Positions 26,197 to 35,209 of a stretch of 64,000 nt of DNA are shown here, piece after piece. The stretch comes from NORP23 sp050302475 (GTDB lineage: Bacteria; Pseudomonadota; Alphaproteobacteria; Rhodobacterales; Rhodobacteraceae). Where the stretch lies: assembly GCA_050302475.1 (NCBI GenBank), contig JBNLBF010000011.1:1-64000 (forward strand), read 5' to 3'. Numbering within the stretch: position 1 is the stretch's first letter; the number at the start of each line of letters is the position of its first letter. The notes beneath the pieces are model-generated. The model was not told the DNA's origin. It saw only the letters and a program-made list of their open reading frames with translations, and ran no database searches. The translations under genes and the position numbers were made by a program.

Positions 26197-27210
26197 TCAG
26201 CCGCCCGTCGACTGACGAATGATCAGTTCCGGTTCGAACAGTGTTTCTGTCGGGGTGGGCAAGGGGCCTTCGGCGTCAATCAGCGCCACCAGATGTTTGA
26301 CAGCGTTGGTTGCAACCCGCTCCACCGGATAAGCGACCGTGGTGATCGGGACCGAGGCCATCCGGGCAAATTCAATATTGTCGAACCCGGCAATTGCCAT
26401 GTCCTCAGGCACCTTCAAACCGGTATCATCACAGAAACGCAACACGCCAAGCGCCAGCGAGTCATTCGTGGCGAGCACCGCCGTAGGCCGTTTGCCTGCA
26501 TCCCAAAGCGACTTGATTGCGTTATAGCCGGCCTCCATCCCGGTGCCGATCACATCAACATGCAAATCGTCCTGAAATGTAACGCCCGCCGCCGCAAGCG
26601 CCGCCTTCGCGCCATCCCGTTTCTCGGTATTGCCAAGATGCGAGGCCGCGTCCAGGAGGGCGATATCGCGATGTCCGCGTTCGGCCAGATGGGTGGCCAG
26701 TTTTTGCGCACCGACGAAATCATCCACACTGGCCGTGTCTACGGATTTTTCCGGGTCAGCCACCATGGAAACAATGGGAAATCCGCCATCACGCAGTTCG
26801 TGGACATGTTTGGTGTTCTTATGTTCCGAAGGATAAATCAGAATGCCGTCAACCTGCCGTCCACGAAAACTGGCGATGACGTCGTCTTCACGCTCGCGCG
26901 TGTTGTTCGACGTGGCAAACAGGGTGGAATAGCCCTGTTCCGCCAACGCATCCGTTACCCGTTGCGCGACCCGCGTCAGGGTGGGGTTCAGGATGTCCGT
27001 CACGACCAAACCCACGGTCATGCTTTTCCGGCTGACCAGAGACTTGGCGATATGATTTGGCGTATAATTCAGCTTCCGCGCTGCGGACTTGATGATATCA
27101 CGCGTTTTTTCAGGGATGCGTGGGCTTTCACGCAACGCCAACGAGACGGTGTTCGTGGAGAACCCCGTCGCCTCGGCGATATCCTTCAATTTGACAGTAT
27201 TGCGACCCAT
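26197..27210 (-). CDS. LacI-family transcriptional regulator of the sugar locus
   Basis: The 337-residue protein has the LacI helix-turn-helix at residues 6-27 (LKDIAEATGFSTNTVSLAL) with hinge helix YTPNHIAKSLVSRKS. A periplasmic-binding-protein-like effector domain follows (VGLVVTDILNP, then GFDNIEFARM). It is the third gene of an AKR-VOC-lacI-XDH minus-strand run, opposite the ABC transporter. The inverted repeat at 28569-28595 is its likely operator; a related half-site (CGTTAATA) lies just upstream of it at 27257-27264. The ligand is probably a sugar or polyol. Confidence 0.88.
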   Translation of the reverse strand: MGRNTVKLKDIAEATGFSTNTVSLALRESPRIPEKTRDIIKSAARKLNYTPNHIAKSLVSRKSMTVGLVVTDILNPTLTRVAQRVTDALAEQGYSTLFATSNNTREREDDVIASFRGRQVDGILIYPSEHKNTKHVHELRDGGFPIVSMVADPEKSVDTASVDDFVGAQKLATHLAERGHRDIALLDAASHLGNTEKRDGAKAALAAAGVTFQDDLHVDVIGTGMEAGYNAIKSLWDAGKRPTAVLATNDSLALGVLRFCDDTGLKVPEDMAIAGFDNIEFARMASVPITTVAYPVERVATNAVKHLVALIDAEGPLPTPTETLFEPELIIRQSTGG

Positions 27211-27265
27211 ACTTTGTCATCCCTCCTTGAAACTGGCGGTGTGATGACAGAAATAGCGTTAATAC

Positions 27266-27706
27266 TCAAGAATTAGCTTCATGTAGGCGTGTGATCGCCT
27301 GATATTGTAAACAGTCTGGTGCCATTTCCATCATTTCTATTCTGTTTCCGTCCGGATCCTCCAACCAGGCCTGACGATTGCCGTCCGCGCCTTCTTTGAT
27401 TTCTGCCATCAGGGGGATGCCTTTGGCCTTTAGCTCAGCCACGCAGGCATCCAGATCGTCTATTGTCCAGCACATGTGGTTTGCGCCATTGGCATTCCAG
27501 CCCGGCGCACGGTCGTTTTCAGCGCCCGGGAAAATTTCCAGATACTGTTCGTCGGTGATCCGCAGATAGACCAGCCAGACCGACCCGTCATCATGATGCA
27601 GCCGCAACATTTCAGGGAAACCCAGCTTGTTGACGTAATAATCCAACGAGACATCGAGATCCTTAACCTTGATCGCAATATGCCCGAGACTGGTGACATG
27701 TTTCAT
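27266..27706 (-). CDS. VOC (glyoxalase/dioxygenase fold) family protein
   Basis: The 146-residue protein has paired beta-alpha-beta modules of the vicinal-oxygen-chelate fold. They begin with HIAIKVKDLDVSLDYYVNKLGF, continue to NHMCWTIDDLDACVAELKAKG and end with AWLEDPDGNRIEMMEM. Candidate metal ligands are the first His, the middle Glu (YLEIFPG), NHMC and the final Glu. The start at 27706 is where the fold begins; the frame runs to 27871, antisense to nothing useful and into the AKR gene. It lies 4 bases after the AKR gene. It may act on a ketose or epimer intermediate, but this is unproven. Confidence 0.75.
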   Translation of the reverse strand: MKHVTSLGHIAIKVKDLDVSLDYYVNKLGFPEMLRLHHDDGSVWLVYLRITDEQYLEIFPGAENDRAPGWNANGANHMCWTIDDLDACVAELKAKGIPLMAEIKEGADGNRQAWLEDPDGNRIEMMEMAPDCLQYQAITRLHEANS

Positions 27707-27710
27707 AAAT

Positions 27711-28523
27711 CTAATCCCATTTAGGGCCCCAATCCGGGGCGATGTAGCGTTCGTTTTTGTCGGTGGAGCGCATCGCTGCCATGTCCTCGGAATCAAGGGT
27801 GATATCGAGGGCTGCGAAATTCTCGCGGATTCTTTCGGCCTTGCCGGAGGTCGGAATGACGACATAGCCAAGCTGCATCAGATAGGCGAGAGAGACCTGC
27901 GCCGCCGTCGCATCATGCTTTGCGGCCACCCGCTGGATGGCGCGGTCATTTGCGACCCGCCCCTCGGCGATCGGGCGATAGGCGGTGACGGTGATCCCGG
28001 CTTCCTTACAGTATTGTGCCAGTTTGCGGTTTTGCAGGAACGGGTGGAGTTCGAACTGGTTGGTCGTCAACGCCCCTTTGCCAAGGATTGCTTCGGATTG
28101 TTTCAGCAGATCGATGGTGAAATTGGACACGCCGATGTGCCGCGCGAGACCTTCTGTCTGCGCCTCGGCCAACTGATTCAAATAGACGGGCAGGGGCGTT
28201 TCACCGTTCGGGGCGGGCCAGTGGATCAGGCACAGGTCCACATACTCCATCTGCAAATTGTCCAGCGATTGCCGTAGCGACGGGATCAGTTTCCCGGGTC
28301 CGAAATTCTCGGGCGTGATTTTGGTGGTCACGAAAACCGCGTCGCGCGCCAAACCCGATGCCGCAATGGCCCGGCCGCATTCGCCTTCGGTGTCATAGGT
28401 CTGTGCGGTGTCAATGTGACGATAGCCGGTTTCCAGCGCAGTAAGGATGGCGGCTTCACCTTCGGCCTTCCAACGTCCATAGGTGCCAAACCCCAGCGCA
28501 GGGATTCCTCCGTAGCTTTTCAT
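27711..28523 (-). CDS. Aldo/keto reductase
   Basis: The 270-residue NADPH-dependent reductase has the AKR tetrad: D38 and Y43 in HIDTAQTYDTEGECG, K68 in VTTKIT and H101 in LIHWPAP. The C-terminal YVVIPTSGKAERIREN binds cofactor phosphate. It resembles 2,5-diketogluconate reductase-type enzymes. ATG 28523 follows GGGGGAAG and is preferred over 28553. It is the first gene of the minus-strand run with VOC, LacI and polyol dehydrogenase genes, and probably interconverts carbonyl and hydroxyl forms of the imported sugar. Confidence 0.88.
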   Translation of the reverse strand: MKSYGGIPALGFGTYGRWKAEGEAAILTALETGYRHIDTAQTYDTEGECGRAIAASGLARDAVFVTTKITPENFGPGKLIPSLRQSLDNLQMEYVDLCLIHWPAPNGETPLPVYLNQLAEAQTEGLARHIGVSNFTIDLLKQSEAILGKGALTTNQFELHPFLQNRKLAQYCKEAGITVTAYRPIAEGRVANDRAIQRVAAKHDATAAQVSLAYLMQLGYVVIPTSGKAERIRENFAALDITLDSEDMAAMRSTDKNERYIAPDWGPKWD

Positions 28524-28568
28524 CTTCCCCCCTGCGGCCCGCGGCCGATACATTTAGTTGACAGAATG

Positions 28569-28595
28569 TTATCGTTAATATTATGTTAACGGTAA
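28569..28595. promoter_or_regulatory. Inverted-repeat operator between AKR and ABC operons (LacI candidate)
   Basis: Two facing copies of TTAYCGTTAAYA (TTATCGTTAATA at 28569-28580, and TATGTTAACGGTAA as the reverse copy ending at 28595) form a 27-base inverted repeat. It sits in the 120-base gap between the divergent operons and is the best candidate for the local LacI regulator. The core also reads TTAA-N7-TTAAC (28575-28590), a CtrA-like pattern. Confidence 0.65.
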
Positions 28596-28643
28596 TACAG
28601 GCCGCAAGTCAATAAGAACGGCCCGAACCACAAGGGAGGAGAT

Positions 28644-29540
28644 ATGGCGATCCGTTGGAGCCGCTGGTCACCGCAATTTGCGTTAGCACCTGCTGTCATC
28701 GTGACGGCGGTGGCGTTTATCGGCTCAATTGGCTGGACGATCTTCATTTCTTTCACCAGTTCGCGCCGATTCCCTGACTATGCGATCGACCCGGAACGCT
28801 GGTCGCGCCAGTATGAACGTCTGGCCAAGGATCGGGCCTGGGGGATATCACTGGATAATCTGATCGTGTTCGGCGTTGGCTCGCTGCTGGCGATTGTGTT
28901 TGGCTTCATCCTTGCTGCGATGATCGAACGCGAAAAGCGCGGCGAGGACATATTCCGCACGATCTTCCTCTATCCGCTGGCCATCAGCCTGATCGTGACA
29001 GGGATCGTCTGGCGTTGGATGTTTAACCCGCGGCTGGGCGTCGAAAATTTCCTACACCAGCTGGGCTGGGAATCTGCGTCGTTTGATTGGCTGTCGAGCG
29101 CGGAAACGGCGATGTACGGGATAATCCTCGCCAGCCTCTGGCAAAGCTCCGGCTTTTTCATGGCGCTGATGCTGTCGGGTCTGAAATCCATCAACTCCGA
29201 GATTTGGAGCGCGGCGCGCCTCGATGGCGTTGGCGTGTTCCGTCTGTATATCGAAATTATCGTCCCGATGATGAAATTCACCTTCCTGACCTGCGCGATC
29301 CTTTTGTCGCTGGGGGTTGTGAAGGCCTATGACATTATCGTGGCGATGACCAATGGCGGCCCCGGGCAATCGACCTGGATGCCGGCCTTGTTCACCATCA
29401 ACGCTTACTCGGCGAAGTCGAATATTGCATACGCCTCCGCCGCAGCGGTCATGATGCTCTTGATCACACTCGCAATCTTCCTCCCCCTCCTCATGCTGTT
29501 CATCTGGCAACAGAAACGCAGAAAGGCGGCGGTCGCATGA
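28644..29540 (+). CDS. CUT1 sugar ABC transporter permease 1
   Basis: The 298-residue inner-membrane protein has six predicted helices and the EAA loop EIWSAARLDGVGVFRLYIEIIVP near residue 195. It is the MalF/UgpA-like half of a carbohydrate importer. AAGGGAGGAG gives a strong ribosome site. Its stop overlaps the next permease gene by 4 bases (ATGA). Together with the genes to 32775 it forms a complete CUT1 importer. Confidence 0.92.
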   Translation: MAIRWSRWSPQFALAPAVIVTAVAFIGSIGWTIFISFTSSRRFPDYAIDPERWSRQYERLAKDRAWGISLDNLIVFGVGSLLAIVFGFILAAMIEREKRGEDIFRTIFLYPLAISLIVTGIVWRWMFNPRLGVENFLHQLGWESASFDWLSSAETAMYGIILASLWQSSGFFMALMLSGLKSINSEIWSAARLDGVGVFRLYIEIIVPMMKFTFLTCAILLSLGVVKAYDIIVAMTNGGPGQSTWMPALFTINAYSAKSNIAYASAAAVMMLLITLAIFLPLLMLFIWQQKRRKAAVA

Positions 29541-30427
29541 GCACCATGACCGACAATTTCCACCCGCGTAAGAAAAAGCGGATCAATGGCCGGTCTATCG
29601 CGATCCTTGTGTTTCTGGCCATGTGTGCGGCGTTTTTCTGCATCCCGCTTTACGTGGTGATCGTGACCTCGTTCAAAACCATGGACCAGATCCGGCTGGG
29701 CGAGATTTTTTCGCTGCCCGTCACTTGGACGCTGGAACCCTGGCGTGAAGCCTGGTCGGAGGCCTGTTCCGGTATCCGCTGCGAGGGCGTGAGCGCGGGC
29801 TTCTTCGCCTCGCTTAAAATCCTGTTCCCAAGCCTGATCCTGTCGCTGTCAGTGTCTTCCATCACCGGCTATGCGCTGGCGCTTTGGAATGTCCGCTGGG
29901 CGGGGACGTTCATGTTTGTCCTGTTCATGTGCGCCTTTGTGCCTTTCCAGATCATCATGATCCCAATGATTATCCTCACGGGCAAAATCGGTGTTTACGG
30001 CACCATCTGGGGGGTTGCCGTGGTCCACGCGGTGCTTGCTTTGCCAATCCTGACGCTGATTTTCCGGAATTTCTACAAGGATATCCCGGGCGAAATCATG
30101 CAGGCTGCCATCATGGACAGCGGCTCGTTTTGGCGGATTTATCGCGAGATCATTCTGCCCATGTCCGCGAACATCTTCATCGTGGTGCTGATCCTGCAGA
30201 TTACATCGATCTGGAACGACTTCCTGATCGGGATCACCTTCGGCGGGCTGAATAACAAGCCGATGACAGTGATCCTGGCGAATACGGTGATCAGCGCGAC
30301 GGGCGAATCCTCTTACAACGTGGATATGGCGGCGGCCTTGTTGACCGCCATTCCCCCACTTCTGATCTATTTCGTGCTCGGCAAATTCTTTGTGCAGGGC
30401 ATCACTGCTGGCGCCATCAAGGGGTAA
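29537..30427 (+). CDS. CUT1 sugar ABC transporter permease 2
   Basis: The 296-residue MalG/UgpE-like permease has the EAA loop EIMQAAIMDSGSFWRIYREIILP. A periplasmic stretch with two cysteines, EACSGIRCEGVSAGFF, resembles permeases of the glucose/mannose (GtsC-like) group, which points to a hexose-type substrate. It is coupled to the first permease gene and ends 2 bases before the ATPase gene. Confidence 0.92.
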   Translation: MSTMTDNFHPRKKKRINGRSIAILVFLAMCAAFFCIPLYVVIVTSFKTMDQIRLGEIFSLPVTWTLEPWREAWSEACSGIRCEGVSAGFFASLKILFPSLILSLSVSSITGYALALWNVRWAGTFMFVLFMCAFVPFQIIMIPMIILTGKIGVYGTIWGVAVVHAVLALPILTLIFRNFYKDIPGEIMQAAIMDSGSFWRIYREIILPMSANIFIVVLILQITSIWNDFLIGITFGGLNNKPMTVILANTVISATGESSYNVDMAAALLTAIPPLLIYFVLGKFFVQGITAGAIKG

Positions 30428-30429
30428 CA

Positions 30430-31521
30430 ATGCCGAATATCGCGTTTGAACATATTTACAAGGATTACGGCAGCCTTCGGGTGCTGGCAGATCTGAACCT
30501 GTCGGTTAATGATGGGGAATTCCTTGTCCTGCTCGGCCCGTCGGGCTGCGGGAAGACGACGCTTCTGAACATGCTGGCCGGGTTGCAGGACGTGACTGCA
30601 GGTACCATCCGGATTGGCGAAGATGATATCACCGAACTGGACCCGAAAGACCGCGGCCTTGCCATGGTGTTCCAGTCCTATGCGCTTTATCCGACGAAAT
30701 CTGTGCGCGGGAACCTGAAATTCGGCCTCGCCGCGCAAAAACTGGACCGGGCAGAGATTGACCGCCGTGTCCAGTGGGCGGCGGACCTGTTGCAGATCAC
30801 ACCCCTGATGGACCGTAAACCAGCGCACCTGTCCGGTGGTCAACGTCAACGTGTCGCCATTGGCCGCGCACTGGTGAAAAACGTCGATGTGTTCCTGTTT
30901 GACGAGCCGCTCTCCAACCTCGATGCGAAATTGCGCACCGAGATGCGGCTGGAGATCAAGACGCTGCATGAACAAACCAAATCCACCATCGTTTACGTCA
31001 CCCATGACCAGATCGAGGCCATGACAATGGCCACACGTATCGCGATCATGGATGGCGGGGTGATCCAGCAATTCGGCACACCCGACGAGGTGTATGAGAC
31101 CCCTGCGAACCTGTTCGTCGCAGGGTTTATCGGTGCGCCGGCGATGAATATTCTGGACGCGACAATAACGGCGTCCGGCTCGCAGGCATCGGCCGCGCTG
31201 CCCGATGGGACGAAGATCGATCTCAGTCACTATGCCTTCAGCTCCAACCCCACCGAGGGGCAGGCAGTGAAGGTTGGTCTTCGTCCTGAACATTTCGACA
31301 TTTCGGGGCAGGGAGGCATTGTCAGCCTGACCCTGCCGGTCGCCTCGCGCGAACGGACCGGCTCCGACGCTACGATATTTCTGAAAAACGGTGATGACCT
31401 GATCGCTGTACGTGCCGAGCCTGCCGAGGCTCGCGACGTCAAGGTCGGGGATATTTTCACCGTCAGCTTTCCATCCGGAAAGCTCAACCTATTCGACGCC
31501 CAGACAGGGCAGCGGATGTAA
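30430..31521 (+). CDS. CUT1 sugar ABC transporter ATP-binding protein (UgpC/MsmX-like)
   Basis: The 363-residue ATPase has Walker A GPSGCGKTT, signature LSGGQRQRVAIGRAL, Walker B VFLFDEPLSNLDAKLR and the switch His in VTHDQIEA. A C-terminal TOBE/regulatory domain from about residue 240 is typical of MalK-type sugar ATPases. One feature of note is YALYPTKSVRGN, where most relatives have YALYPHMTV. It energises the two permeases encoded just upstream. Confidence 0.93.
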   Translation: MPNIAFEHIYKDYGSLRVLADLNLSVNDGEFLVLLGPSGCGKTTLLNMLAGLQDVTAGTIRIGEDDITELDPKDRGLAMVFQSYALYPTKSVRGNLKFGLAAQKLDRAEIDRRVQWAADLLQITPLMDRKPAHLSGGQRQRVAIGRALVKNVDVFLFDEPLSNLDAKLRTEMRLEIKTLHEQTKSTIVYVTHDQIEAMTMATRIAIMDGGVIQQFGTPDEVYETPANLFVAGFIGAPAMNILDATITASGSQASAALPDGTKIDLSHYAFSSNPTEGQAVKVGLRPEHFDISGQGGIVSLTLPVASRERTGSDATIFLKNGDDLIAVRAEPAEARDVKVGDIFTVSFPSGKLNLFDAQTGQRM

Positions 31522-31536
31522 CCGTCTAGGGAGGAC

Positions 31537-32775
31537 ATGATGAAACTTAAATACACAGTTGCCGCCGCCGCGCTGATGATGCCGCTAAGCGCATCCGCGG
31601 AGGAACTTGTCGGCTATCACGGCTGGTCGACCACATCGGAGATCAGCGCGCTGCGCGTTCTCATCGATCAGTTCGAGGCGCAGGGTCACACATGGGTGGA
31701 TCTGGCGATCCCGCATGAATCTGAATCTAACCTTGGCCTGATCAACCTGATCACCGGGGGAAACCCACCGAATATCTTCGTGGAATCGAACCCCGGCGTC
31801 TATCGCGACCTGGTGACAATGGGCTACGGCCAGCCGGTGACGGAGCTGTTTAACTCCACCGGAGTCACGGAAAACCTGCCGGATGCGGTTCTGCAATCGA
31901 TCACGGTTGATGGCGAGATTATGAAGATCCCGACCGGCATACATATCGACGGTATGGTTTATTATAATCTTGATGTTGCGGAGGCTGCAGGTGTTGATCC
32001 CGCAAGCTGGACATCAGTTGACGACATGCTGGCCGATTTCGATAAGGTGGCTGAGGCGGGTTATATGCCAATCGCGGTAGGGGGTCAGTCTTTCCAGGTT
32101 GGCTATCTTTTCCATGCGCTGATTGCGGCTGTGGCAGGGCCTGACATCTATTACCGGATGTATCAGGATCCGCCTGATCCGACAGTGTTTGACGAACCGG
32201 CTGTGAAAGACGTGATCGAACTGGTCCGCACTTTCAGCGAATTGGCCGATGACGGCTCGATGAACCGTAGCTGGTCGGAAACAACCAACCTTGTGATCAC
32301 CGGACAGGCGCTGATGCACCTGCATGGGGACTGGATGAAAGGCGAATGGCGTGCGGCAGGCAAAGTCGCGGGCGAAGATTTCGGCTGTATCAACATCCCG
32401 GGCACCAAGGCCCTGTCGGTGACGGTCGATTCCTTCGGGATCCTTGGTGGTGTTGACGACGAAACGCTTGCGGCAGAAATGGATTGGGCCTCCATCGTTG
32501 TAGACCCTGCCAACACCGCAGCATTCTCGGCCAACAAAGGTTCGTCACCGATCCGGTTCGATGCGCCTGCGGATGCGCTCGATATCTGTAACACTGTTGT
32601 GCTGGATGCCCTGCAGGATCCGACCATGGGCGTTCAGAACCCGTTCAATATCTCGGACGGCGACTGGCATAACTCCATCTGGGACGTGATGTTCAATTTC
32701 TGGTCCGACCCGACCATGACGACGGACGAGGCGGTCGAGGAACTGAAATACGCTTACGACGCGATTTACGGCTAA
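31537..32775 (+). CDS. CUT1 sugar ABC transporter substrate-binding protein
   Basis: The 412-residue periplasmic protein has a signal peptide (MMKLKYTVAAAALMMPLSASA) and the fold of extracellular solute-binding family 1. Segments such as LVGYHGWSTTSEISALRVL, NLITGGNPPNIFVE and KIPTGIHIDGMVYYNLD are reminiscent of the glucose-binding GtsA group. It is the last gene of the importer and is followed by a strong terminator. Sugar specificity is inferred from pattern only. Confidence 0.9.
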   Translation: MMKLKYTVAAAALMMPLSASAEELVGYHGWSTTSEISALRVLIDQFEAQGHTWVDLAIPHESESNLGLINLITGGNPPNIFVESNPGVYRDLVTMGYGQPVTELFNSTGVTENLPDAVLQSITVDGEIMKIPTGIHIDGMVYYNLDVAEAAGVDPASWTSVDDMLADFDKVAEAGYMPIAVGGQSFQVGYLFHALIAAVAGPDIYYRMYQDPPDPTVFDEPAVKDVIELVRTFSELADDGSMNRSWSETTNLVITGQALMHLHGDWMKGEWRAAGKVAGEDFGCINIPGTKALSVTVDSFGILGGVDDETLAAEMDWASIVVDPANTAAFSANKGSSPIRFDAPADALDICNTVVLDALQDPTMGVQNPFNISDGDWHNSIWDVMFNFWSDPTMTTDEAVEELKYAYDAIYG

Positions 32776-32797
32776 GCGTATCGGTACCCTGAACTCT

Positions 32798-32823
32798 GGC
32801 GTCCCTTCGGGGGCGCCTTTTTT
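32798..32823 (+). terminator. Rho-independent terminator after the ABC operon
   Basis: GGCGTCCC and GGGGCGCC form an 8-pair stem with a TTCG tetraloop and a run of six T at 32818-32823. It ends the importer transcript before the small-protein/SDR pair. Confidence 0.92.
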
Positions 32824-32868
32824 CTTGCAGGCTTCACGGCAGTTACTATGCTGCCCACCAAGGAGAAT

Positions 32869-33171
32869 ATGATGATGAAAGACCAAATCCTCAGCAGCCT
32901 CGACAAGGCTACCCCGCCCGCGGAGCTATCCGATGTCGGGCAGGCCCTCTGGTGGCTGAAAAAAGGTGATATGAAGCTTGGCGCGGAATGGGAAACTGCC
33001 CATGAGATCTGCCAGTCGGCGGAAGGCACCAAAGCCTATGACTGGGTCCACGCGCTGGCCCACTGGATCGAAGGTGATATGGGCAACACTGCCTACTGGT
33101 ATCGCCGAATCGGCGAAGACCGGCAAGACAGTATCGAGGCTGAATGGAACCATCTTGCGGAGACATTATGA
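32869..33171 (+). CDS. Small conserved protein coupled to SDR gene, function unknown
   Basis: The 100-residue soluble protein contains LWWLKKGDMKLGAEWETAHEICQSAEG and HWIEGDMGNTAYWYRRIG, which suggest a helical-repeat (TPR/Sel1-like) arrangement. I do not recognise the family. AAGGAG lies upstream of three consecutive ATG codons (32869, 32872, 32875); the first is used. Its stop overlaps the SDR start (ATGA). Location suggests a role in the sugar pathway, perhaps as a partner of the dehydrogenase, but this is inference. Confidence 0.7.
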   Translation: MMMKDQILSSLDKATPPAELSDVGQALWWLKKGDMKLGAEWETAHEICQSAEGTKAYDWVHALAHWIEGDMGNTAYWYRRIGEDRQDSIEAEWNHLAETL

Positions 33172-33923
33172 GTAAATACGCAACCTATCCCAGCCTTCGG
33201 GAGCGAGTCGTACTGATTTCCGGCGGGGCTGGAGGTATTGGCGAGGCGATGGTGAATGCCTTCGCCGAACAGGGATCCAAAGTCGGTTTTGTGGACATCA
33301 ATGCCGATGCGGGTCAGGCGCTGGCTGAAAGCCTTGGCGCTAATGTTCATTTCGAAAAAGCCGACGTCACTGACATCCCGGCTTATGAGGCCGCGATCGA
33401 AAAAATCCGACGCAAGCTGGGCGATCCAACCGTGCTGGTCAATAACGCGGCCCATGATGAACGCCACGCGATGGCGGACGTGACGCCCGACTATTTCGAT
33501 GACCGTATCGCGATCAATTTCCGCCATTATTTCTTTGCCATCAAAGCCGTGCGCGAGGGGATGAAAAAGGCAGGTGGCGGGTCGATTATCAATTTCAGCT
33601 CGACCTCCTGGATGGAGGGGACTGACGCTTTGACCGTTTACGCCGCTGCCAAAGCCGCCTGTCACGGCCTGACCCGGGCGATGCGTCATGATCTGGGCGC
33701 GGACGATATCCGCGTGAATACCGTCGTCCCCGGATGGGTGATGACGGAGCGTCAGAAAAAACTCTGGGTCAGCAAAAAGGGACTGGAACACCGCCTGTCG
33801 ATCCAGTCGCTGAAATCCCTGATCCAGCCCGAGCATCTGGCCCGCACCGTCCTGTTCCTCGCCGCGGACGATAGCGAGATGTGCACAGGTCACATGTATC
33901 ATGTGGAGGCTGGCTGCGTCTGA
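33168..33923 (+). CDS. Short-chain dehydrogenase/reductase
   Basis: The 251-residue classical SDR has the cofactor motif SGGAGGIGE at residues 18-26, the acidic residue of FVDINAD that favours NAD, LVNNAAHD, the catalytic Ser region NFSSTSW and the YAAAKAA YxxxK pair. The C-terminal VPGWVMTERQ and LAADDSEMCTGHMYHVEAG are standard. It likely oxidises a sugar or lactone precursor from the adjacent importer. The start at 33168 is fixed by overlap with the small upstream gene. Confidence 0.9.
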   Translation: MSKYATYPSLRERVVLISGGAGGIGEAMVNAFAEQGSKVGFVDINADAGQALAESLGANVHFEKADVTDIPAYEAAIEKIRRKLGDPTVLVNNAAHDERHAMADVTPDYFDDRIAINFRHYFFAIKAVREGMKKAGGGSIINFSSTSWMEGTDALTVYAAAKAACHGLTRAMRHDLGADDIRVNTVVPGWVMTERQKKLWVSKKGLEHRLSIQSLKSLIQPEHLARTVLFLAADDSEMCTGHMYHVEAGCV

Positions 33924-34025
33924 CAGTGAGCCTGGCAGAATATTTCGCGCCCAAGGGGAAATTTTTCGATTGATCCCATAGCTGTTTTTCGAACAGATAG
34001 CCGGGTTCATTCGGATAGGATTTCT

Positions 34026-35180
34026 ATGCTGATCAATCGACCCCAATGGCGTGTCTATATCGCCTTTTTCCTCTACTCGCTGGTGCTGGGGTCCATGTTT
34101 CCGCGCATGGGGGATTTGCAACTGCAAATGGGTGTTAGCGAGGGGATACTGGGCCTCGCTTTGATCGGCGCCCCGGTTGGTACACAGCTTTCGCTTATCC
34201 TATCCGTACCGATTTTGGAAAAGATCGGTTACAAAAAGTCACTGATGTCCCTGATCCCGATTTTGGGTTTGGCGGAAACACTGGTCACGATGATGCCCGG
34301 ACCGGGGGGGTTCTTTTTCTTCTGGTTTATTGGCGGAATTGCGATTGGATCGATTGAAATCATCGTGAACCTCGAAGCTGACCGGACAGAGCATAAAATC
34401 AAACGCCGGATCATGAACCGCTCCCACGCGTTCTGGAGCTTTGGCTTCGCCACCGCCGGATTGATTGGTGCACAATCCGCGAAATGGGGGATTGATCCGA
34501 CCACGCAGGTATTCGGGATAACCGTTTTTGCCACCGTCATGCTGTTGGTCTTCTTCCACGATTTCGAACCTGCTGCTGCGCGGTCCACGGACGAAGGGCC
34601 GCCACCCCGGATTGCCATTCCCACCATGGGTATTCTGGTTATCGTTGCTTGCACCCTGTCGGCCATGTTGCTGGAAGGCGCGGGCATTGACTGGTCCGTC
34701 ATTTTCATGCGCGACACGTTCGGAACAGGCCCCTTCATCAATGGTCTCGCAATTGCTTTTGGGGCCTATTCTCAGGGCATCGTGCGCTATTTCGCCGACC
34801 CGTTTGTCGACCGGCTCGGCCCGGTGAAATTTGCCACGATCCTGTTGGTCGTGTTGGGTATCGGCACGTTAACGGTGACCTTCTCGTTCGATCCCTATAT
34901 GGCACTGTTCGGCTTTGCGCTGATGGGCGTCGGCACCTCTGCGATCTTTCCGCTCGCCATGTCGGCGGCGGCACAACGCACCGACCGCCCGGCGTCAATC
35001 AACGTCGCGGCATTGGCGCAATTGTCGTTTGTTATGTTCCTGCTTGGGCCGCCAATGCTGGGCTTTGTGGCCGAACATTTCGGCATCCGTTCAGCCATCG
35101 GCGTCGGTATCCCGCTGGTCGTGCTGTCGCTGTTGACCGTCAAATCCTTGTCGCCAGACTATCAGCACAAACATTCCTGA
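34026..35180 (+). CDS. MFS transporter, substrate unknown
   Basis: The 384-residue protein has about 12 helices. It begins VYIAFFLYSLVLGSMFPRMGDLQLQMGVSEG, as in YbjJ/FucP-like MFS carriers that lack the classic drug-efflux loop. NRSHAFWSFGFATAGLIGA and the C-terminal IFPLAMSAAAQRTDRPASIN match that group. A 102-base gap separates it from the SDR gene, so it may be a separate unit. It could export or import a sugar-related compound. Confidence 0.8.
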   Translation: MLINRPQWRVYIAFFLYSLVLGSMFPRMGDLQLQMGVSEGILGLALIGAPVGTQLSLILSVPILEKIGYKKSLMSLIPILGLAETLVTMMPGPGGFFFFWFIGGIAIGSIEIIVNLEADRTEHKIKRRIMNRSHAFWSFGFATAGLIGAQSAKWGIDPTTQVFGITVFATVMLLVFFHDFEPAAARSTDEGPPPRIAIPTMGILVIVACTLSAMLLEGAGIDWSVIFMRDTFGTGPFINGLAIAFGAYSQGIVRYFADPFVDRLGPVKFATILLVVLGIGTLTVTFSFDPYMALFGFALMGVGTSAIFPLAMSAAAQRTDRPASINVAALAQLSFVMFLLGPPMLGFVAEHFGIRSAIGVGIPLVVLSLLTVKSLSPDYQHKHS

Positions 35181-35183
35181 CGC

Positions 35184-35209
35184 GGCGGGCGGAAATCTAC
35201 CCGTCCGCC
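35184..35209. terminator. Convergent hairpin between MFS and TetR genes
   Basis: GGCGGGCGG pairs with CCGTCCGCC (one G-T wobble) around an 8-base loop. It overlaps the TetR stop codon, lies just after the MFS stop and lacks a T-run. A shared transcription end is possible. Confidence 0.4.

Noticed and set aside
26014..27276. A 420-codon rightward frame
   Set aside because: It lies antisense to the LacI gene, which has a clear helix-turn-helix and effector domain.
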